From Pedobacter sp. Leaf176 (GTDB lineage Bacteria; Bacteroidota; Bacteroidia; Sphingobacteriales; Sphingobacteriaceae), in assembly GCF_001424305.1 (NCBI RefSeq), contig NZ_LMPD01000001.1, forward strand, positions 930,001 through 994,000: 64,000 bases of DNA, given 5' to 3'. Both the position numbers and the translations under genes were made by a program. Positions 44,107 through 52,943 of the stretch are shown in pieces; within the stretch, counting starts at the first letter, position 1, and every line of letters begins with the position of its first letter. The notes below the pieces were generated by a model that worked only from the letters and a program-made list of their open reading frames with translations, did no database searches and was not told where the DNA came from.

Positions 44107-45162
44107 ATGTTGGCCTACACCACAAAGAAGCTCTTGTATGGATTACTGGTTATGGCTGGTGTTGTGCTGGTTGTTTTTTTATTATTTAATATTTTACCCG
44201 GCGACCCGGCCAGAATGACGATGGGGCAGCGGGCGGATGTTCAATCATTGGAAGCTGTTAGAAAAGAATTTGGTTTAGATAAATCAAAACCAGTTCAATT
44301 CATTTTATATGTAAATGATTTATCGCCGATTAGCCTAGTCGATAACGACAGCATTGCTCAAAAGAAATATCATTTTGCCAAGTTGATTAATCTTGATAAA
44401 AAGGCGTTGGTATTAAAATGGCCTTATCTTAGAAGTTCGTATCAAACCAAAAGAGACGTAACGGCAATACTTTCCGAAACTGTTCCAAATACTTTTATTC
44501 TCGCACTAACGGCTATGATTTTTGCAACCATCATTGGTGTGTTTTTAGGGGTGCTATCCGCTGTTTATAAAGATTCATGGATTGATAAATCGGCAAATGC
44601 ATTTGCAATTCTGGGCATTTCCGCACCTTCTTTCTTTGCCGGAATTGTAATTGCCTGGCTATTTGGTTTTGTTTTGAGTAACTATACAGGTTTAAGAATG
44701 AGTGGAAGTTTGTATAGCTACGATCCTTTTCGTGGGGAAATATTAACCTTAAGAAATCTTTGGTTACCAATGATAACCCTGGGGTTAAGGCCTCTGGCAA
44801 TTATTGTTCAGTTAACGCGAAGTGCAATGCTTGATGTTTTGGCCCAGGATTATATTCGTACGGCTCGGGCAAAAGGATTGGGACGAAACGCAATAATTTA
44901 TAAACATGCTTTAAAGAATGCACTGAATCCGGTAATCACTGCTATTTCTGGTTGGTTTGCCTCTTTATTGGCGGGTTCGTTCTTTGTTGAATACATTTTT
45001 GGTTACAATGGATTGGGCAGAACAACAGTTAATGCACTCGAAATGTCAGATTTTCCGGTAGTAATGGGCTCTATTTTGTTTATTGCTTTTGTATTTGTGG
45101 TGATAAACATTCTTGTCGATATTCTTTACGCATACGTTGACCCAAGGGTAAAATTAATATAA
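44107..45162 (+). CDS. ABC transporter permease of the DppB/OppB type, without visible partners
   Basis: A 351-residue permease with six helices, the N-terminal helix and GDPARMTMGQRAD of peptide permeases, an unusual insert near residues 75-115, and the cytoplasmic coupling loop DYIRTARAKGLGRNAIIYKH (the EAA-type motif). The usual partners (second permease DppC, two ATPases, a substrate-binding protein) are not in the window; they may lie elsewhere. It starts directly after the DoxX gene stop. Substrate probably peptides or similar. Confidence 0.92.
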   Translation: MLAYTTKKLLYGLLVMAGVVLVVFLLFNILPGDPARMTMGQRADVQSLEAVRKEFGLDKSKPVQFILYVNDLSPISLVDNDSIAQKKYHFAKLINLDKKALVLKWPYLRSSYQTKRDVTAILSETVPNTFILALTAMIFATIIGVFLGVLSAVYKDSWIDKSANAFAILGISAPSFFAGIVIAWLFGFVLSNYTGLRMSGSLYSYDPFRGEILTLRNLWLPMITLGLRPLAIIVQLTRSAMLDVLAQDYIRTARAKGLGRNAIIYKHALKNALNPVITAISGWFASLLAGSFFVEYIFGYNGLGRTTVNALEMSDFPVVMGSILFIAFVFVVINILVDILYAYVDPRVKLI

Positions 45163-45218
45163 ATGACAATGTGCCCTCAGAAACATATAACAATCCATCA
45201 AATGAACAATATTAAGAT

Positions 45219-45725
45219 ATGAAAATTTTCTTAGTCGGATATATGGGCTGCGGTAAAAGCACAAAGGCAAAACAATTGGCTCATCGCTTAGAATATCCTG
45301 TGGTGGATTTAGATGCAGAGATTGTAAAGAAATCGGGAAAAACCATTGCTGAATTTTTCGAAACGTTTGGTGAGCAGGGTTTTAGGGATTATGAAAGCGA
45401 AATCCTGAAAACTTACAACTATCCTGAAAATTGTGTTGTCGCAACTGGTGGTGGTTTGCCGTGTTTTTTCGATAATATGGATTGGATGAATGATCATGGT
45501 GAAACCATTTATTTGGAAATGGAGCCTGCTCAGTTGGTTTCAAGGTTGCACAATCGCCATAAAAGACCGTTAATAAAAGATTTGGATGACGAGCAGCTTC
45601 TTGAATTTGTTAAGGTAAAACTCGAAGAGAGAAATCCTTTCTACAGGAAAGCTGGAATTATCGTCAATGCTTTCGATTTGGATGTCGAAAAATTAGAAAA
45701 AGAGGTTAAAAAACTCCAAGGTTAA
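45219..45725 (+). CDS. aroK: Shikimate kinase
   Basis: Phosphorylates shikimate in aromatic amino-acid synthesis. The 168-residue enzyme has the P-loop GYMGCGKST (7-15), the shikimate-binding DLDAEI and FRDYE, the ATGGGLPC strand and the lid motif RHKRPLIKD. Length is normal. It lies 56 bases after the permease gene and may be part of the same operon. Identity is secure. Confidence 0.96.
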   Translation: MKIFLVGYMGCGKSTKAKQLAHRLEYPVVDLDAEIVKKSGKTIAEFFETFGEQGFRDYESEILKTYNYPENCVVATGGGLPCFFDNMDWMNDHGETIYLEMEPAQLVSRLHNRHKRPLIKDLDDEQLLEFVKVKLEERNPFYRKAGIIVNAFDLDVEKLEKEVKKLQG

Positions 45726-45770
45726 AGAACAATGTGCCATTTAAGGTAAGCACCATAGAATCTGAATTCC

Positions 45771-47234
45771 TTAAATCTTTAAATCTTGATCTATAATTTT
45801 TGCAGATAGTAAGGCCAATGGAATGCCCCCCCCTGGATGAACACTTCCACCACAAAAAAACAGATTTTTAATTTCCGAGCTAAAGTTTGGGTGTCTTAAG
45901 AAAGCAGCAAACTGGTTGTTAGAGCTGTTTCCGTATAAAGAACCCTGATACGAACCCGTTTTGCTTTCGATACCTCTTGGGTCTAAAATTTGTTCGCAAA
46001 TAATATCAACTGATAAATCTTTTTTTAGGATTCTATAAATCTTATCTAAGATGTTCTGCTTAGCTTCTGAAATAAATTTGTCCCAATTCTGATTAACATT
46101 TGCCGGAACATTGATCATAACAAACCAATTTTCATTGCCTACAGGCGCATCGGTTTTAATGTGCTTCGATGTAATGTTGATGTAAACAGTTGGGTCTGCA
46201 TAGATGGTTTTTTCTTTCCAGATTGCATCAAACTCTGCCTTATAATTCTCAGCAAACAAAATATTGTGCAAGCCTAATTCAGGGTAAGTGTTTTTCATTC
46301 CCCAATAAAAAATTAAAGCCGAACTGCTTCGTTCCTGGTTCAGGAGTTTTTTAGGTTCAGGAAAATTCTTAAGTAAGTTTTTGTAAGTAAACCAGATATC
46401 TAAATTGGAAATCACCACATCTGCTTCGACGAGACGCCCTTCGACTTGAATGCCTTTTATTTTTTTATGCTCATAACTAATGGCATCAATTCGCTGACTG
46501 TAGTGAAATTTAATACCTAAGTCTTCCGCTAGTTTGACCAAAGATTCAACAATTCCATACATTCCTTTTTTTGGGAGAAATGCTCCGAAGTGGTACTCAA
46601 AATGGGGAATTACGTTTAAAGTTGCCGGAGCCTGATAGGGATTTGAACCATTGTAAGTTGCATAACGATCAAAAAGCTGCACAATTCGTTTATCCTTAAA
46701 GAACTTTTCGTTTGCATCATGCTGAGAACGAAAAGCATCAATTTTGCTAAATCGAAACACTGATTTTAGCGTATCCCAGTGCAGGTAACTTTTTAGCTTG
46801 TGCAATGTTCTTTCAAGGAAAACTTTATGTGTTACATCATAAATCGTTGCGCTTTTATTTAGGAAGTTTTTAACTTCGATGGCAGAAGACTTTGTTTTAC
46901 CCGCCACTTCATCGGCAAACTTATCAATATTGGAGTAAGCCGTTAAATGAAGTTCATCTTCATAAAAATACCTGCAGATTTCATCCAGCTGCTTATACTG
47001 GAAATAGTCTTGAGGATTTTTATTGGCAAGAATAAATAACTCATCTACATATTGCGGCATGGTAAATAAACTCGGACCAGCATCAAAGCGAAAGCCGTTT
47101 ATTTCAATTTGAGCTAGTTTTCCGCCTGCATATCCATTTGCTTCGAAAACCTCAACATCGAAACCTTTAACGGCCATTCTGATTGCGGATGCAATTCCTG
47201 CAATTCCTGCGCCAATAATTATTGCTTTAGGCAT
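45771..47234 (-). CDS. Carotenoid desaturase, CrtI/CrtD family
   Basis: A 487-residue FAD-dependent phytoene-desaturase-type oxidoreductase. The N-terminal FAD site is AIIIGAGIAGIASAIRMA with the Glu of VEVFEAN, followed by GFRFDAGPSLFTMP, and the C-terminus has LFFCGGSVHPGGGIPLAL. The middle segment DRYATYNGSNPYQAPATLN, with a long ...GMYGIVESLVKLAEDLG helix, is more like 1-hydroxycarotenoid 3,4-desaturases (CrtD) than plain phytoene desaturases. With a CruF-like hydratase gene 7 kb away, CrtD is the more likely reading. It follows (in reverse) an M28 peptidase by 14 bases. Confidence 0.85.
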   Translation of the reverse strand: MPKAIIIGAGIAGIASAIRMAVKGFDVEVFEANGYAGGKLAQIEINGFRFDAGPSLFTMPQYVDELFILANKNPQDYFQYKQLDEICRYFYEDELHLTAYSNIDKFADEVAGKTKSSAIEVKNFLNKSATIYDVTHKVFLERTLHKLKSYLHWDTLKSVFRFSKIDAFRSQHDANEKFFKDKRIVQLFDRYATYNGSNPYQAPATLNVIPHFEYHFGAFLPKKGMYGIVESLVKLAEDLGIKFHYSQRIDAISYEHKKIKGIQVEGRLVEADVVISNLDIWFTYKNLLKNFPEPKKLLNQERSSSALIFYWGMKNTYPELGLHNILFAENYKAEFDAIWKEKTIYADPTVYINITSKHIKTDAPVGNENWFVMINVPANVNQNWDKFISEAKQNILDKIYRILKKDLSVDIICEQILDPRGIESKTGSYQGSLYGNSSNNQFAAFLRHPNFSSEIKNLFFCGGSVHPGGGIPLALLSAKIIDQDLKI

Positions 47235-47248
47235 ATGAGATTCCTGGA

Positions 47249-48952
47249 TTACTTTAACTCCGCTAAATAGGCTTTTGTTTGTTTTTCCACTTCCAGCGTT
47301 GCAACTTTAATTGATGAACCAATTCTTGTTGTTTCAGATTTCACAGGCATTTTATTTATTGTTGCCAAAGCATCGATGTACCATTTGCTCCAGGTTTCGA
47401 TGATGTGTTTTTCATCATCAGCAGATTTTCCTTCAGCAATGGCCATTTTACTTAAATCAAACTCCGTTTTTAACCTGATCAGCGCATCTGTTTTGACCTG
47501 ATCAATAGTAACGCTCGCCATATTTTCATCAGCAGAAATTAAAGAATAGGCAGCGGTTAAAGCACTAATTCCAACATTTTTCATTTCCGTTGGAGAAACT
47601 TTATCAATTCTATCATTATCTGTATGATAAAAAACATCTGTGAAATGCCACATTAGCAGTCCTGGAATTTTGGCCTGAAGAAAAGGAGTGTGGTCGCTGC
47701 CACCTTCAAAAGGGTTATAGTTTACTGTCCAGTTGGCAAATTTACCCTGTGCTTTGCAGATGTCGAAAATAAAATCATTGAAGTAATGTGGGAAAAGGTC
47801 TTTTTCCTGCACATCTCCTGCACCCCATTCTGTGTGCTTATCCTTTCCACGGGTCCAAATTGCAGAAGGATCAGGCATTTTTTCTATCAAAAATGAGCCG
47901 CCGGTTTTCTTGGTGTCCTCACCAACCATATCTAAACTCATCCCCCATAAAATTCCTCTCGCGCGGGTGGTATCTTCAGTTATATATCGTCTGGTCGATA
48001 CAATTTCGTCACCCCACAAAAATGTAAGTGAACGTTTTGGGTTGATTTTTTTTGCCTTGTAAAGTTCGGCGGTTAATCTTGCCATTTCAGCTAAAGTTCC
48101 AACGCCACTGGCATTATCATTTGCCCCGGGTTCTTGTACATGCGCACTGAAAACGAATCTTTCATCTGCTTTTTCGCTCCCTTTCACATTAGCAACAACC
48201 GTTAATTCTTCAGATTGATAGATCTTGGTTTCGATACTAACCTTTAATTTGGTAATCCCATTTTTACAAGCATTTTTTAGTTTTTCTTTTGCTGCATAAG
48301 ATAAGAGCAGTGTCCAAACCTCACTATTGGCACGCATACTGCCAAACTGAATAGAAGTTTGATGTACTTCCGGTTGAGTATATTTTGGCATGGAATAACC
48401 TAAAACGCCAACAGCACCGGCCTTAACTGCAGAAGCCAGTAATCTTGAAGGGCTATTTTCTGAAAATAAAATTTTGCCTTTCAGATCCATTTTCTCAAGC
48501 TCGGCGGGTATAATTTTTTCGATGTAGACAACCTCCGCCGTTACACCTTCTGTAGGAGTGGAGGCGCAATTTATTGGAATCATGTTGCGGTTGGTTTTGA
48601 AAGAAATTAGGGGCTGATCTTCTCCAACGATATCTATGTTCGCATTAACTGGTTCCCAGGTTTTACTTTTCATTGCCCGTTTTTCAATACGATAAGTGAG
48701 GGGGGCTTCAAACTCATTTTGTTTTTGTTCTACAAATCCTGCTTTTTTTAAAATGCTTTCAACATTGCGAATGCTTGCATTGAATCCTGTATTCCCAGGG
48801 ACACGGAAATATTTTTCCACAAAATCGGTGGTTTCATAGGCATTATTCTCCTTGAAGCCAGCTCTTGTAAGTTTAAAATATTGTTCCGTCGTATTTTGGG
48901 CGTAACTTGCAAATCCCACTAAAAGCAGGCCTGCTACTATCTTTGTTTTCAT
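47249..48952 (-). CDS. Exported M28-family metallopeptidase
   Basis: A 567-residue protein with a signal peptide (MKTKIVAGLLLVGFASYAQ), a probable PA-domain insert (VVYIEKIIPAELEKMDLKGK region) and a C-terminal M28 domain. Metal-site motifs are FSAHVQEPGANDNASG, FLWGDEIV (Asp-Glu where most have Glu-Glu), DMVGED, the GSDHTPF segment and the His in FYHTDNDR. It is likely a periplasmic aminopeptidase. Its stop lies 14 bases before the crtD-like gene start, but the pairing may be incidental. Confidence 0.9.
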   Translation of the reverse strand: MKTKIVAGLLLVGFASYAQNTTEQYFKLTRAGFKENNAYETTDFVEKYFRVPGNTGFNASIRNVESILKKAGFVEQKQNEFEAPLTYRIEKRAMKSKTWEPVNANIDIVGEDQPLISFKTNRNMIPINCASTPTEGVTAEVVYIEKIIPAELEKMDLKGKILFSENSPSRLLASAVKAGAVGVLGYSMPKYTQPEVHQTSIQFGSMRANSEVWTLLLSYAAKEKLKNACKNGITKLKVSIETKIYQSEELTVVANVKGSEKADERFVFSAHVQEPGANDNASGVGTLAEMARLTAELYKAKKINPKRSLTFLWGDEIVSTRRYITEDTTRARGILWGMSLDMVGEDTKKTGGSFLIEKMPDPSAIWTRGKDKHTEWGAGDVQEKDLFPHYFNDFIFDICKAQGKFANWTVNYNPFEGGSDHTPFLQAKIPGLLMWHFTDVFYHTDNDRIDKVSPTEMKNVGISALTAAYSLISADENMASVTIDQVKTDALIRLKTEFDLSKMAIAEGKSADDEKHIIETWSKWYIDALATINKMPVKSETTRIGSSIKVATLEVEKQTKAYLAELK

Positions 48953-49140
48953 TAATTAGCGATAAAGGCTGAAAGATACTAAGAATACTGTTGTTGTTTT
49001 AATTTTCGCGTAAACCTTGGTCAGTCTTTCGCATATTTAATTTTTCTTCAATAGATTACAGAATCCAGCCGATTAAGGGAAAAGATGAACAAAATCTTTA
49101 TATTATTCATGTAATTTTAACTTAAATTTAATTTGGACCG
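48953..49140. other. Intergenic, nothing recognised
   Basis: AT-rich DNA upstream of the reverse peptidase gene and of the small forward ORF; no clear repeat, hairpin or coding frame. Confidence 0.5.
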
Positions 49141-49172
49141 TTTGGGTTTTTGGTCTGAAATTTGTATTATTG
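49141..49172 (+). promoter_or_regulatory. Putative promoter of the 36-residue ORF
   Basis: TTTG at 49141-49144, a 20-base spacer and TATTATTG at 49165-49172 (one change from TAnnTTTG) match the Bacteroidota pattern. Start near 49179, 17 bases before the small ORF. Confidence 0.4.
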
Positions 49173-49195
49173 CTTAAATAGATAGGTTTTTTATC

Positions 49196-49306
49196 ATGAG
49201 CAATGAAATATTAGAGTTTTCTGTACAAGTAGATGAAAAATTCGACCTTAAATTTAACTGGGCGTATGGTTTTTGGAGCGCCGCATTTAGGTTTTTTGCG
49301 AAATAA
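49196..49306 (+). CDS. Possible 36-residue microprotein
   Basis: An ATG-started frame reading MSNEILEFSVQVDEKFD then LKFNWAYGFWSAAFRFFAK. It has an acidic first half and an aromatic, basic second half that could lie on a membrane surface. A promoter-like pair precedes it and a 10-bp hairpin follows at 49328-49351. No family is recognised, and a short frame like this can be open by chance. Confidence 0.4.
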   Translation: MSNEILEFSVQVDEKFDLKFNWAYGFWSAAFRFFAK

Positions 49307-49327
49307 TTTTTACTTTGAATATCAAAT

Positions 49328-49351
49328 TTTCAGACTATTATTAGTCTGAAA
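49328..49351. other. Perfect 10-bp hairpin TTTCAGACTA/TAGTCTGAAA
   Basis: TTTCAGACTA (49328-49337), loop TTAT, TAGTCTGAAA (49342-49351). No T run follows on either side beyond the AT-rich flank, so it is a weak terminator at best; it may be a regulatory structure between the small ORF and rlmD. Confidence 0.55.
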
Positions 49352-49447
49352 GGAATTTGCTTATACTATTTCTCCCCCGTCTATTTCCATAAATAGTCAT
49401 GTGATTTCAATTTTGGCTTTCAACTTTAGTGTTTAAGCCCTTTTCAC

Positions 49448-49455
49448 TATCTTTG
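49448..49455 (+). promoter_or_regulatory. -7 box TATCTTTG directly before rlmD
   Basis: A perfect TAnnTTTG ends 7 bases before the ATG at 49463, with TTTA 19 bases upstream of it as a possible -33. The transcript would be leaderless or nearly so. Confidence 0.5.
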
Positions 49456-49462
49456 CGGCATA

Positions 49463-50884
49463 ATGAGTAGAAGAAAACCGGGTACAGTAACTATAATTCC
49501 CAACGTACATGTAATTGATATTGCAGAAGAAGGAAAAGGTGTGGGTAAAGCTGATGAGCTGGTTATTTTTATTGATAAAGCCGTCCCTGGAGATGTAGTG
49601 GATGTTCGCTTAACTAAAAAGAAAAAAAACTTTGCTGAAGCTATAATTGACCGATTACATGAAAAATCTGAGCTGAGAACTGAGCCATTTTGTCCGCATT
49701 TCGGTACTTGCGGTGGCTGTAAATGGCAACACATGGGCTACGAATCTCAGTTAAAGTTTAAGCAGAAAAATGTAGAAGCCGCATTACAACGTCTTGGCAA
49801 AATAGATACTTCTTTCGCCGAACCGATTCTGGGATCGGCAAAAAATAAATATTATCGCAATAAACTGGAATTTACTTTTTCGAATAAACGCTGGCTTGAA
49901 AAAACCGAAATAGACCGCGATGAGGATTTCGATATGAATGCCCTCGGGTTTCACGTTCCGTTGCGCTTTGATAAGATTTTGGATATTGAACATTGTTATT
50001 TACAGGATGACCCATCAAACCAGATTAGAAATGCAGTTCGTAAATATGCTTTGGAAAATGAAATCTCGTTTTATGATTTAAGGAACCATGAAGGTGCTTT
50101 ACGTAACCTAATTATCAGAACTTCCAGCACAGGCGAAATTATGGTTGCGGTCATTTTCGCTTATCCAGAGCAGGAACAAGTAGATAGTTTGATGAACTTC
50201 CTTAAATCTGAGTTTCCTCAAATCACATCTTTGCTTTATATCGTTAACCAAAAAAAGAATGATACAATTTTTGATCAGGAAGTAAATACTTTCGCTGGTC
50301 GTGATCACATTTTTGAAGAGATGGATGGCATCCGTTTTAAAATTGGAGTGAAATCTTTTTATCAGACCAATTCCGAGCAGGCCTTCGAACTCTATAAAAT
50401 AACAAAAGAATTTGCCGGTTTTAAAGGCGATGAACTCGTTTACGATTTATATACCGGCGCTGGCACCATCGCAAATTTCATTGCTAAAGATGTGAAGCAA
50501 GTTGTTGGCGTAGAATATGTACCAACAGCAATTGAAGATGCCAAATTCAATTCTGAATTAAACGGAATTGAGAACACCATCTTTTATGCCGGTGACATGA
50601 AAGACATTCTAACTGCTGAATTTATCCTAGCCCATGGCAAACCTGATGTCGTTATTACAGATCCGCCAAGAGCGGGTATGCATGCGGATGTGGTGCAACG
50701 TTTATTGGAAATGGAAGCTGAAAAAATTGTTTATGTAAGCTGCAATGCTGCAACCCAAGCGAGAGATTTAGAATTGCTAAACGGAAAATACAATGTTGTT
50801 CGTATAAAACCTGTAGACATGTTTCCGCATACACAGCATGTCGAAAATGTTGTTTTGTTAAGATTAAAAGGAGAGAATAATTGA
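49463..50884 (+). CDS. rlmD: 23S rRNA (uracil-5-)-methyltransferase RlmD/TrmA family
   Basis: A 473-residue SAM-dependent RNA methyltransferase. A TRAM domain (1-60) is followed by the iron-sulfur cysteines FCPHFGTCGGCKWQH (Cys77, 83, 86), the Rossmann core with LYTGAGTIANFIA and GVEYVP, the DPPRAG motif and the catalytic Cys in YVSCNAAT. It methylates uracil C5 in 23S rRNA; whether at U1939 (RlmD) or another site cannot be decided, since RlmCD-type enzymes also exist in the family. It probably leads a short operon with the 135-residue gene. Confidence 0.93.
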   Translation: MSRRKPGTVTIIPNVHVIDIAEEGKGVGKADELVIFIDKAVPGDVVDVRLTKKKKNFAEAIIDRLHEKSELRTEPFCPHFGTCGGCKWQHMGYESQLKFKQKNVEAALQRLGKIDTSFAEPILGSAKNKYYRNKLEFTFSNKRWLEKTEIDRDEDFDMNALGFHVPLRFDKILDIEHCYLQDDPSNQIRNAVRKYALENEISFYDLRNHEGALRNLIIRTSSTGEIMVAVIFAYPEQEQVDSLMNFLKSEFPQITSLLYIVNQKKNDTIFDQEVNTFAGRDHIFEEMDGIRFKIGVKSFYQTNSEQAFELYKITKEFAGFKGDELVYDLYTGAGTIANFIAKDVKQVVGVEYVPTAIEDAKFNSELNGIENTIFYAGDMKDILTAEFILAHGKPDVVITDPPRAGMHADVVQRLLEMEAEKIVYVSCNAATQARDLELLNGKYNVVRIKPVDMFPHTQHVENVVLLRLKGENN

Positions 50885-50931
50885 ATGATACATTAATAGT
50901 CAATTGCAAATCGCTCAAAATTCAATAATTA

Positions 50932-51339
50932 ATGGATAGAGAAGAATTATTGGGTGCAACGCCAGAAGATAGCGAAGCACCAAAAAAGAAGCAGGAGAGT
51001 CCGCTTATAAGTTTGGAAAAGGATTTGGCATTTTATGCGGATGCCATTAAAGAGGTTGCCATAGAAATTATGATTGAAGGCATTTCTTCTTACCCGATTT
51101 TTGTTGCACACCAGCATGAAGTTAAATTGGGCGAAATCATTTTAAATAAAGAAGAATTGAATACAGATTGGACCATTCAGGCTTCCACTTTAGAAGAATT
51201 TGTAGAAAAGGGAATTATTAACAAAGATAAACAAGAGCAATTTTTAAAAGTGTACAAAAAGCCCGAAAACTTTATGTGTGTTTTTGTAATTGTTCCTGAA
51301 GGCGCAAATTTCATTTATTATCCGTACAAGAAAGTTTAA
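50932..51339 (+). CDS. Conserved hypothetical protein (135 aa)
   Basis: A 135-residue soluble acidic protein. The start is disordered and charged (LLGATPEDSEAPKKKQESP), followed by an alpha/beta body with KEVAIEIMIEGISSYPIFVAHQ, KLGEIILNKEELNTDW and the C-terminal MCVFVIVPEGANFIYYPYKK. I recognise it only as a Bacteroidota conserved hypothetical. It is 47 bases downstream of rlmD on the same strand, so may be co-transcribed. Function unknown. Confidence 0.85.
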   Translation: MDREELLGATPEDSEAPKKKQESPLISLEKDLAFYADAIKEVAIEIMIEGISSYPIFVAHQHEVKLGEIILNKEELNTDWTIQASTLEEFVEKGIINKDKQEQFLKVYKKPENFMCVFVIVPEGANFIYYPYKKV

Positions 51340-51411
51340 AAACTGAAGACATCAGGCCGAAATGATGATGTGTTAGCTGCTTAATCCGCTAATTCTTGAA
51401 ATTATTTTCAT

Positions 51412-51448
51412 AAAAAAAATCGCTGCTTTGCATCCGCAAAGCAGCGAT
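51412..51448 (-). terminator. Rho-independent terminator of the GIN-domain gene
   Basis: ATCGCTGCTTTGC-ATCC-GCAAAGCAGCGAT is a perfect 13-bp stem (51419-51448); on the reverse strand it is followed by TTTTTTT, ending the gene whose stop is at 51476. Confidence 0.93.
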
Positions 51449-51475
51449 AGTAAAATTAATTAAACCTAAAACTAA

Positions 51476-52183
51476 CTAATTTACTTTTGTAACATCACCA
51501 CTTTTAGATGACGACGTTTTCTTTAATGAAGCGTTGCCTTTATAGTGAACATCACTCCCTCCAGAGGCACCCGCTTCCAAGCCTTTAGTTACATTTATAT
51601 TCGCATCAGAACCGCCTGAAGCAGTCACTTTTGCATAATCAACTACAAAACCATACGCATCTACATCGCTGCCGCCACTGGTTTGCAAAATCATATTTTC
51701 TGCTTTACCTGTTAATGCAACATCACTACCTCCGCTGGTCTGCAATTCGATATCGGTACAAACCAGGTTTAATTTAACATCAGAACCTCCCGACGAACGT
51801 AGTGCAAATTTCCCAGCCTTAATTTGTCCTTGAGAGAAAACATCACTACCTCCTGAAGCTGTAAGAGCCAAAAGTGTTTTAAAATTTAAATAAGCCTTAA
51901 TACTTTGGTTCTTGAACATCGACCCCCAATGAACGCCTTCTTTCATTTTTATGGTTAAGCTGTTGCCCTTTTGCTCTACAACAACATTTTGCAATAAATC
52001 TGAACTGGCTTTTAAAGTCAAGCTTTCGGTGCCACTTTGGGTTAAGTATAAATCGATGCCGCTGCTGACAATAATGCTGCTGAAGTTTTTTACCGATACA
52101 TTTTTCGATTCCTGTGCATTTACAACAAAACTGCCTGTAACTATTAATAGTAATGCCGCCGTTGTTTTTAAGAATTTTTTCAT
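51476..52183 (-). CDS. GIN-domain (DUF2807) exported protein with SGGSDV repeats
   Basis: A 235-residue exported protein with a signal peptide (MKKFLKTTAALLLIVTGSFV) and a putative auto-transporter-adhesin head GIN domain, a right-handed beta-helix. The word SGGSDV (once SGGSDA) occurs six times about every 18-22 residues from residue 110 on, which marks the turns of the helix. Ser/Gly/Asp turns could bind calcium, but this is only a guess. Function unknown; usually placed at the cell surface. It has its own strong terminator and faces the rlmD operon. Confidence 0.93.
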   Translation of the reverse strand: MKKFLKTTAALLLIVTGSFVVNAQESKNVSVKNFSSIIVSSGIDLYLTQSGTESLTLKASSDLLQNVVVEQKGNSLTIKMKEGVHWGSMFKNQSIKAYLNFKTLLALTASGGSDVFSQGQIKAGKFALRSSGGSDVKLNLVCTDIELQTSGGSDVALTGKAENMILQTSGGSDVDAYGFVVDYAKVTASGGSDANINVTKGLEAGASGGSDVHYKGNASLKKTSSSKSGDVTKVN

Positions 52184-52357
52184 CTGATTTTATTTAGATT
52201 TTGTTTTGAAATGATGACTTCGATTTATTTTTCATCGTTCTGGTTATAATATAAGACGCCTAACGGTACTGAACGTTGCAATGATTCCAAAATTATTTTT
52301 CAAATAGTTTGAATTTCATTCTTAAAATCGTTCTTTTTGTATCAAACCCTTTTTCAA

Positions 52358-52867
52358 ATGGACGCAGCACAACTACTTATCCTGAACAAAAAACAGATGC
52401 AACAAAAGATAGACCGCATCGCTTATCAGATTTTAGAAGATAATTTAAATGAGAAAGAGATTGTGCTCGCCGGAATTTGGGATAGAGGTTATAAACTAGC
52501 TGTACGTTTAGAAAAAGTTTTAAAGAAAATATCAGATTTTAAGCTAACACTACTTCGTATCGACCTTGAGAAGCAAAGTAGTAAATTGGTAGCCACAACT
52601 GACTTAAACGAAAGTCAATGGAAGAATAAAGTTATAATTCTGGTCGACGATGTTTTGAATAGTGGCAAAACACTTGCGTATGGTTTAGGAGTTTTCCTGA
52701 ATACGCCACATAAAAAAATTCGTACGGTTGTACTTGTAGATAGGAGTCATAAAATTTTTCCGATTGCTACCGATTTTGTCGGACTCGAGTTGGCTACAAT
52801 TTTAAAAGAACATGTTGATGTTATTATGGATGTGGAGGGAGAAGAAGACAGGGTTTATTTAAGTTAA
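52358..52867 (+). CDS. Phosphoribosyltransferase, PyrR-like
   Basis: A 169-residue PRTase. The start at MDAAQLLILNK is preferred over an in-frame TTG 21 bases upstream. The PRPP-binding loop is VILVDDVLNSGKTLAYG and the N-terminal GIWDRGYKLAVRL fits the family. It resembles PyrR/Hpt-type enzymes; uracil phosphoribosyltransferase or regulatory activity cannot be settled. It precedes the carotenoid cluster by 76 bases with no clear link to it. Confidence 0.9.
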   Translation: MDAAQLLILNKKQMQQKIDRIAYQILEDNLNEKEIVLAGIWDRGYKLAVRLEKVLKKISDFKLTLLRIDLEKQSSKLVATTDLNESQWKNKVIILVDDVLNSGKTLAYGLGVFLNTPHKKIRTVVLVDRSHKIFPIATDFVGLELATILKEHVDVIMDVEGEEDRVYLS

Positions 52868-52943
52868 CCTTAGTTTTGTGTATTCATGCTTTTTTTATCA
52901 ACAGATATTTGCACATAACTCTATTTTTTCGCAACTTTCCTGA

